From an uncultured Collinsella sp. (GTDB lineage Bacteria; Actinomycetota; Coriobacteriia; Coriobacteriales; Coriobacteriaceae): a DNA stretch of 8,693 nucleotides. A program made the position numbers and the translations under genes. The notes below the pieces were generated by a model that saw nothing but the letters and a program-made list of their open reading frames with translations, did no database searches and was not told the origin of the DNA. Shown piece by piece: positions 5,048 to 8,693 of this stretch. The stretch is from NCBI GenBank assembly GCA_902467875.1, contig CABQWP010000073.1, forward strand, positions 1-8,693, read 5' to 3'. Numbering within the stretch: position 1 is the first letter of the stretch; the number at the start of each line of letters is the position of its first letter.

Positions 5048-6960
5048 AGGGCAGGGACTTTCGGCTCATCGTCGAGCTGCGGAATGGTGCCTACCACGTT
5101 ATCCGCCAGCCAATTCATCTCGACAATCTGCGTGCTCGGCAGCGGAGGGAAGCCTTCGATCTGTACCACGCCGTTCTGGCTGTGGAGCTCGCCGCCAAAG
5201 GGGTTGATGGATCCCTCAACAATGCCGTTACGGAGCAACTGCACGAGTTTGCGCGTCTGGTAGGGTAGGCCCGGAGCGTAACGGATGTCGATAACGCCAG
5301 AGCTCATGCCGTACCAGTAGTTGACGGCGCGCACTTGGTTGTCATCGCTGGTCTCGTCCCACGTGCCGTGCAGAAGGCTGCGAACGATGAGCTCGTAGTA
5401 ACGGCCCCAGTTCCATACCGGCATGGCGATGCCGGTAACCTTGCCATCGACCAGACGGTGAAGTCCGTAGGCCGTGGGGTCTTCGAGCGACTTTGACATG
5501 TCGGCGCCGGTCATGACGCTTACACCTTCGCGGCACATGGCCTCGGCAAGGCCTCCGGCGGGCACATCGCCCCAAGTCAGGATAATTTGCGCACGGGGGT
5601 CGAGCAGCGAGGCGCCAATCGCAAAGGCGTTGATCTCGCTGAGCGCGCCCGAGGCGAAGACCGACGCGTGGTAGCCGATGCGGTGGTTGTCCGCCATGCT
5701 GGCGGCAAGGGCGCCCAGGAGGAACTTGGCCTCGTACATCTTGCCAAAGTACGAACGGACGCTTTGATGGGGAAGGCCGATAGAGCAGTTGAGGAACCGA
5801 ACCTGGGGATACTCAACGGCAGCCCTGAGCGTGTATTCCATCAGGCGGTGCGAGGTCGAGAAGATGACGTTTGCCCCATGTTTGACAGCCGTTTCCACGG
5901 CGGCGTAGAACACATCCGGATCGTGACAGTCCTCGAACGCCTCGGTGCGCACGATACCGCCAAAGTGCTCATCGAGATACTGACGCCCTTGGTCGTGCAG
6001 GCTGTCCCAGCTCGACGTCGCACAGGGGAACTCATGGATAAAGGCGATGCGCAGGGGGTTGGTCGCCGAATAGACGGTCTTGCCCATAAAGAAGTTGAGC
6101 ACGCCGGAGGTGGACTTGGCGGGCGACTCCTCCTCGTCGACGCTCGGCGCTTCAACAAGATCGACCTTGTCCTCGTCATTTTTGCCGGCAATGACCAGCT
6201 CGCGCCAAATCTTGCACAGGCGGTTTACGACGATATCCGTTGGCGTATCCAGCAGGCGGTCCTGGTTGTACACATTGAGGTACACGAGCATGGCGTCGGC
6301 GGGCGTAATGTCCAGGTGGTCGCCGCCTGCGCGAAGGTAGGCGCGCTTAAAGAGCAGGAAGGTGTGGCGCAGGTAGTCGACCTTTTTCTGCGGCCATTTT
6401 TCGATAAGATTCTGACCGAGCATCTTGGCGAGCGTCTCGTAGCTTCCCTCACGCGAGAACTCGATCTCGTATAGGGGGCAGACGCGCCAAAACGCGCAGA
6501 ATTCACCGTACAGGCGGCTTTCGACGGAATCCCATGTGCCGGGGTAGAGACGGGTGACCCTGGCCGAAACCGTTGGAGCGTCCAAGAATTTGAGGACACT
6601 GACGCGTTTATTGCCTTCCTGGACATAGAACCGATGCATGAACTCGGTGACGATGATGGGGTCGCGATAGCCCTCGGTTACCTGGATGTCGTAGAGGTTG
6701 GACCACTTGCGGGCGAACTCGGTGTTAAACGGCAGCAGGGGCATAAAGTTGCATGAAAAGGCGGACTGACGGCCCTTGGTGACAGTGCCGACGACCATTT
6801 CGATCGGAATATCCCGCAGGCCGACACTCACTCGCTGACCTAAGGGGAGCTGAGCAATCAAACTGTCGAGGTCCGTAAGGTATGGATGCTCGCTTTGGCT
6901 AATGGCGCGTCGACGTCCTTGCTCGCCGCGCTTGCGTGCTTGACGATAGGCCTCTTCCAT
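5044..6960 (-). CDS. ParB/sulfiredoxin-like domain fused to a PnrA/BMP-type ligand-binding domain
   Basis: A 638-residue protein. Residues 1-30 are basic. About 42-135 look like a ParB/sulfiredoxin-type fold, ending in VQEGNKRVSVLKFLD (113-127), which resembles the ParB nucleotide-binding box. Residues 140-258 are probably helical, with no family I recognise. An acidic linker spans 261-280. From about 302 to 590 it resembles BMP/PnrA (TmpC-like) nucleoside-binding proteins: SWDSLHDQGRQYLDEHFG (317-334), GANVIFSTS (362-370) and FGKMYEAKFLLGALAA (405-420). BMP proteins are normally secreted lipoproteins serving ABC importers. Here there is no signal peptide, lipobox or membrane helix, and no transporter genes adjoin. 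I infer a cytoplasmic sensor or regulator of a nucleoside-like ligand; this is not shown. The ATG at 6960 follows AAGGGAG at 7 nt. It forms an operon with the metallophosphoesterase. Confidence 0.8.
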   Translation of the reverse strand: MEEAYRQARKRGEQGRRRAISQSEHPYLTDLDSLIAQLPLGQRVSVGLRDIPIEMVVGTVTKGRQSAFSCNFMPLLPFNTEFARKWSNLYDIQVTEGYRDPIIVTEFMHRFYVQEGNKRVSVLKFLDAPTVSARVTRLYPGTWDSVESRLYGEFCAFWRVCPLYEIEFSREGSYETLAKMLGQNLIEKWPQKKVDYLRHTFLLFKRAYLRAGGDHLDITPADAMLVYLNVYNQDRLLDTPTDIVVNRLCKIWRELVIAGKNDEDKVDLVEAPSVDEEESPAKSTSGVLNFFMGKTVYSATNPLRIAFIHEFPCATSSWDSLHDQGRQYLDEHFGGIVRTEAFEDCHDPDVFYAAVETAVKHGANVIFSTSHRLMEYTLRAAVEYPQVRFLNCSIGLPHQSVRSYFGKMYEAKFLLGALAASMADNHRIGYHASVFASGALSEINAFAIGASLLDPRAQIILTWGDVPAGGLAEAMCREGVSVMTGADMSKSLEDPTAYGLHRLVDGKVTGIAMPVWNWGRYYELIVRSLLHGTWDETSDDNQVRAVNYWYGMSSGVIDIRYAPGLPYQTRKLVQLLRNGIVEGSINPFGGELHSQNGVVQIEGFPPLPSTQIVEMNWLADNVVGTIPQLDDEPKVPAL

Positions 6961-6989
6961 GATGTTGCTCCCTTAGTCGTTTAAACAAC

Positions 6990-7018
6990 TACATAAACCA
7001 TGGTACCACGAATGAAAA
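6990..7018 (-). promoter_or_regulatory. Weak candidate promoter for the BMP-domain / phosphoesterase operon
   Basis: On the - strand TTTTCA (7018-7013) and TATGTA (6995-6990) are separated by 17 nt. They match 4 of 6 and 3 of 6 consensus bases. The spacer holds an 8-bp palindrome TGGTACCA (7001-7008). The box overlaps the T-run of the preceding terminator-like repeat. It is the best candidate in the gap before the operon, but it is not strong. Confidence 0.25.
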
Positions 7019-7051
7019 CCACCACAAAGGTGCCTGTCCCTTTTTGGCGGG
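7015..7051 (-). repeat. Palindromic repeat, copy 2; likely terminator of mscS
   Basis: On the - strand this unit starts at the base after the mscS stop codon. CCGCCAAAAAGG (7050-7039) pairs with CCTTTGTGGTGG (7030-7019) through 11 pairs, including one G-U, with a single A/G mismatch and an 8-nt loop GACAGGCA. TTTT follows at 7018-7015. Compared with copy 1 (4298-4336), the first 17 bases after each TAA align without gaps as CC..CCA.AAAGGG.ACA. The two copies are therefore one repeat family with diverged right arms. It lies between mscS and the next operon and probably ends mscS transcription. Confidence 0.7.
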
Positions 7052-7819
7052 TTAGGCGATGATGGGGGCGATGGCGCGGATGCAGGCGTCGGCTGCCGTG
7101 AAAGTAGTGCTGTCGTCGCTGACGATAAAGATGATCTTTCCTTTGATGCCAAAGTCGCCGATTTCGCTAAAGAGTACGTAGGGCTCCTTGTCAAAGCCCG
7201 AGATGGGAAGCACGGCGGCTTTGGTGGCGCTGGTCAGCTCGTCTGCCAGTGCGTCCAGTGAAGCCCACTTGGACGTGTCCTTGACCGCGACGGGCACGGC
7301 AACGCGCCCAAAGGGCATGAGGTGCACGAGCGTGTTCTTGGAGATGTTGGAGTTGGGGACGATGATGGTCTGCCCACAGGCATCCTCAATCGTTGTATGG
7401 CGCCAAGTGATGTCTTGGACCACGCCGGATACGCCGCCGACCTCGATATTGTCGCCGGGCTTGATGATGCCCATAAAGGTCACCTGCATGCCGCCGATAA
7501 GGTTTGACAGCGTGTCCTGAAAGCCGAGCGAGATGGCGATGCCGCCGACGCCAAGGGCGGCGACGAGCGCGTTTGCGTTAATGCCAAAGCAGTTATCGAG
7601 GATAAAGCTGCCGCCAATCATCCAGATGACGGCGCGCGCGATGTTGATGAAGATACTCGATGCCGGAAGCGGGTTATCGTCTCGGTTAAGCAGATGGTTC
7701 AGGGTCTTGGATACGACCTTGGCGGCGACGGCGGTGCCTATCGCCAAGATGACGGCCCAGATGATGTTGTGGACCCACCGTTGCTCAAAGAAATGAAGAA
7801 TCGGCTCAAACAATTCCAT
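7052..7819 (-). CDS. Small-conductance mechanosensitive channel, MscS family
   Basis: A 255-residue membrane protein. Predicted membrane helices lie at about 18-37, 54-76 and 82-114. The last is the Gly/Ala-rich pore helix, with ALGVGGIAISLGFQDTLSNLIGG (88-110), the strongest family signature. The beta domain (about 117-165) carries IKPGDNIEVGG and TIIVPNSNISKNTL. MscS channels open under membrane tension to release solutes during osmotic downshock. The protein is short and has only the core three helices, like many minimal MscS proteins. The frame is open up to a TTG at 7864, but AGGAGG lies 10 nt before the ATG at 7819, and the upstream terminator argues against longer starts. TATCAT at 7855-7850 could be a -10 box, but no good -35 lies at normal spacing. 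The gene stands alone, bounded by terminators on both sides. Confidence 0.93.
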   Translation of the reverse strand: MELFEPILHFFEQRWVHNIIWAVILAIGTAVAAKVVSKTLNHLLNRDDNPLPASSIFINIARAVIWMIGGSFILDNCFGINANALVAALGVGGIAISLGFQDTLSNLIGGMQVTFMGIIKPGDNIEVGGVSGVVQDITWRHTTIEDACGQTIIVPNSNISKNTLVHLMPFGRVAVPVAVKDTSKWASLDALADELTSATKAAVLPISGFDKEPYVLFSEIGDFGIKGKIIFIVSDDSTTFTAADACIRAIAPIIA

Positions 7820-7863
7820 GTAGGGAAAACCTCCTAATGATCGTTCAACCATGATACCCACCA

Positions 7864-7897
7864 AGAAGCCCGTCCGATCAAATTCGGACGGGCTTCT
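7864..7897 (-). terminator. Rho-independent terminator after the 5'-nucleotidase gene
   Basis: A perfect 14-bp stem (7864-7877 with 7884-7897) with a 6-nt loop lies 51 nt past the stop codon at 7949. On the - strand the stem ends in CTTCTTGG, so the T-tract is short. The GAAGCCCGTCCG-type arm is unrelated to the palindromic repeats at 4298-4336 and 7015-7051. The 51-nt stretch before it shows no other feature. Confidence 0.8.
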
Positions 7898-7948
7898 GTG
7901 CTCGATATAAGGTTTACGCGGCGGGGCTGCAAGGCCCGGCGGTGTAGC

Positions 7949-8689
7949 TTAGCGTCGACGCTTCCAGATAATGCCGAGGATGATGACGATGATGCCGCCG
8001 ATAAGGCACGCGCCAACTACTGCCAGCGTGCGGTCTCCCGTTGCGGCGAGCTTACCGGTCGTCTTCTTGGTGATGACCTTCGTGGTCGTCGTGTCCGTCT
8101 TAGGCGAGGGCTTAGGCGTCGGGGCCGGTGTGGGCGTGGGGTCCACGGCTGCGGAGCCAAAGCTGATGGTGCCGGCGAGCCCGGCCATCTTGCTCTCCCA
8201 GCCGTTCTGCTCAATCAGCGCCCTCAGCGCCGCCTCGCACGTGCCCCACTCGGTGTACTTGGTGGCGTGTGCAAAGGTGGGAAAGTCGGTCGTGTTGGTA
8301 ATGATGTAGTTGTTGGTGGCGACGGTATAGGTCTTGGCGGGGTCGAGCGTGCTGCCGTCTTTGGTGAGTGTGGCACTCACAATGCGCTTGCCTTCGGGCT
8401 GCGTCCAATCAATCGTCACGTTGATGCCACCAAAGGAGAGAACGCTGCCAGAGTCATCGCGCCATTTGTACTTGTCTTGCGCCTCCTGCTCGGTGTGACC
8501 GGCCGCCACATAAGCCTGCTGAAGCTCGTAGCTGTCGTTACAATCGTCGCTGATTTGTAGCGAGTGCTCGAGTGCTGCGAGGAAGTCCGCGCCGGTCATG
8601 GTCCAGGTCTCAACGGTGTTGCCGTAGGGCGAGATGGCGATGACGTTGCCGGCGGTCACGTTGCCCGCCGCGATGCCGCCGCGACAAAA
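7949..8689 (-). CDS. C-terminal part of a cell-wall-anchored 5'-nucleotidase (partial, possibly frameshifted)
   Basis: Similar to the C-terminal substrate-specificity domain of surface 5'-nucleotidases (UshA/YfkN type), which dephosphorylate extracellular nucleotides. Seen are AGNVTAGNVIAISPYGNT, then TMTGADFLAALEHSL, and TYTVATNNYIITNTTDFPT. After the domain comes a Pro/Thr-rich linker, LAATGD (8050-8033), a hydrophobic helix and a final KRRR. This is a sortase substrate tail of the LAXTG type used by class E sortases in actinobacteria. The frame is bounded upstream by an in-frame TGA at 8692-8690, and the only start at hand is a GTG at 8659 inside the conserved domain. The conserved NGGGIR region is also eroded (CRGGIAAG). 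The gene is therefore either broken by a frameshift near 8685 or affected by sequence error at the window end; the N-terminal metallophosphatase domain would lie outside the window. Confidence 0.7.
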   Translation of the reverse strand, partial: FCRGGIAAGNVTAGNVIAISPYGNTVETWTMTGADFLAALEHSLQISDDCNDSYELQQAYVAAGHTEQEAQDKYKWRDDSGSVLSFGGINVTIDWTQPEGKRIVSATLTKDGSTLDPAKTYTVATNNYIITNTTDFPTFAHATKYTEWGTCEAALRALIEQNGWESKMAGLAGTISFGSAAVDPTPTPAPTPKPSPKTDTTTTKVITKKTTGKLAATGDRTLAVVGACLIGGIIVIILGIIWKRRR

Positions 8690-8693
8690 TCAA

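Noticed and set aside
4376..5263. 295-codon + strand frame over the metallophosphoesterase
   Set aside because: The opposite strand encodes all the metallophosphoesterase motifs. This frame has no family resemblance and spans an operon junction.
5587..6474. 295-codon + strand frame inside the BMP-domain gene
   Set aside because: It is a mirror of the biased - strand gene. No motifs were seen, and the - strand frame is continuous and domain-bearing.
7898..8560. 220-codon + strand frame over the nucleotidase remnant
   Set aside because: Its Gly/Arg/Leu-rich product is unrecognisable, while the other strand gives a coherent nucleotidase, linker and sortase tail.

Overview
The window looks like chromosomal DNA of a high-GC Gram-positive bacterium of the class Coriobacteriia. 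Collinsella or a close relative is the best guess. This rests on codon choice, on the tuf / rpmG / tRNA-Trp / secE / nusG / rplK / rplA gene order, and on a surface protein with an actinobacterial LAXTG-type anchor. The genus is an inference from general resemblance; no database was searched.

Left half (1-4290, all + strand) is a translation and transcription housekeeping block. It runs tRNA-Met(CAT), tuf (EF-Tu) with its own terminator, a structured 215-base spacer with a strong promoter, rpmG (a zinc-ribbon L33 of 49 aa), tRNA-Trp(CCA), an attenuator-like hairpin, secE, nusG, rplK and rplA. A 17-bp terminator follows rplA. The usual next genes, rplJ and rplL, are absent, so the classic L11-L1-L10-L7/L12 cluster is broken here.

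Right half (4298-8693, all - strand) converges on the first block. Read in the transcription direction, from right to left, it holds four genes. First is the C-terminal part of a cell-wall-anchored 5'-nucleotidase, whose frame meets a stop at the window edge. Second is a small MscS-type mechanosensitive channel. Third is a 638-residue protein that joins a ParB/sulfiredoxin-like N-terminal domain to a PnrA/BMP-type ligand-binding domain and has no signal peptide. Fourth is a calcineurin-like metallophosphoesterase, whose start codon overlaps the previous stop (ATGA). The last two form a tight operon of unknown function. That operon is the best candidate in the window for an undescribed system: a probable cytoplasmic sensor for a nucleoside-like ligand, coupled to a phosphoesterase.

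Two related palindromic units sit directly after the stop codons of the metallophosphoesterase and mscS genes. Each is followed by four T on the transcribed strand. They look like members of a dispersed REP-like repeat family that serves as transcription terminators. Most other long open frames, such as the antisense frames over tuf, rplK/rplA and the BMP gene, are shadows produced by GC-rich codon bias.
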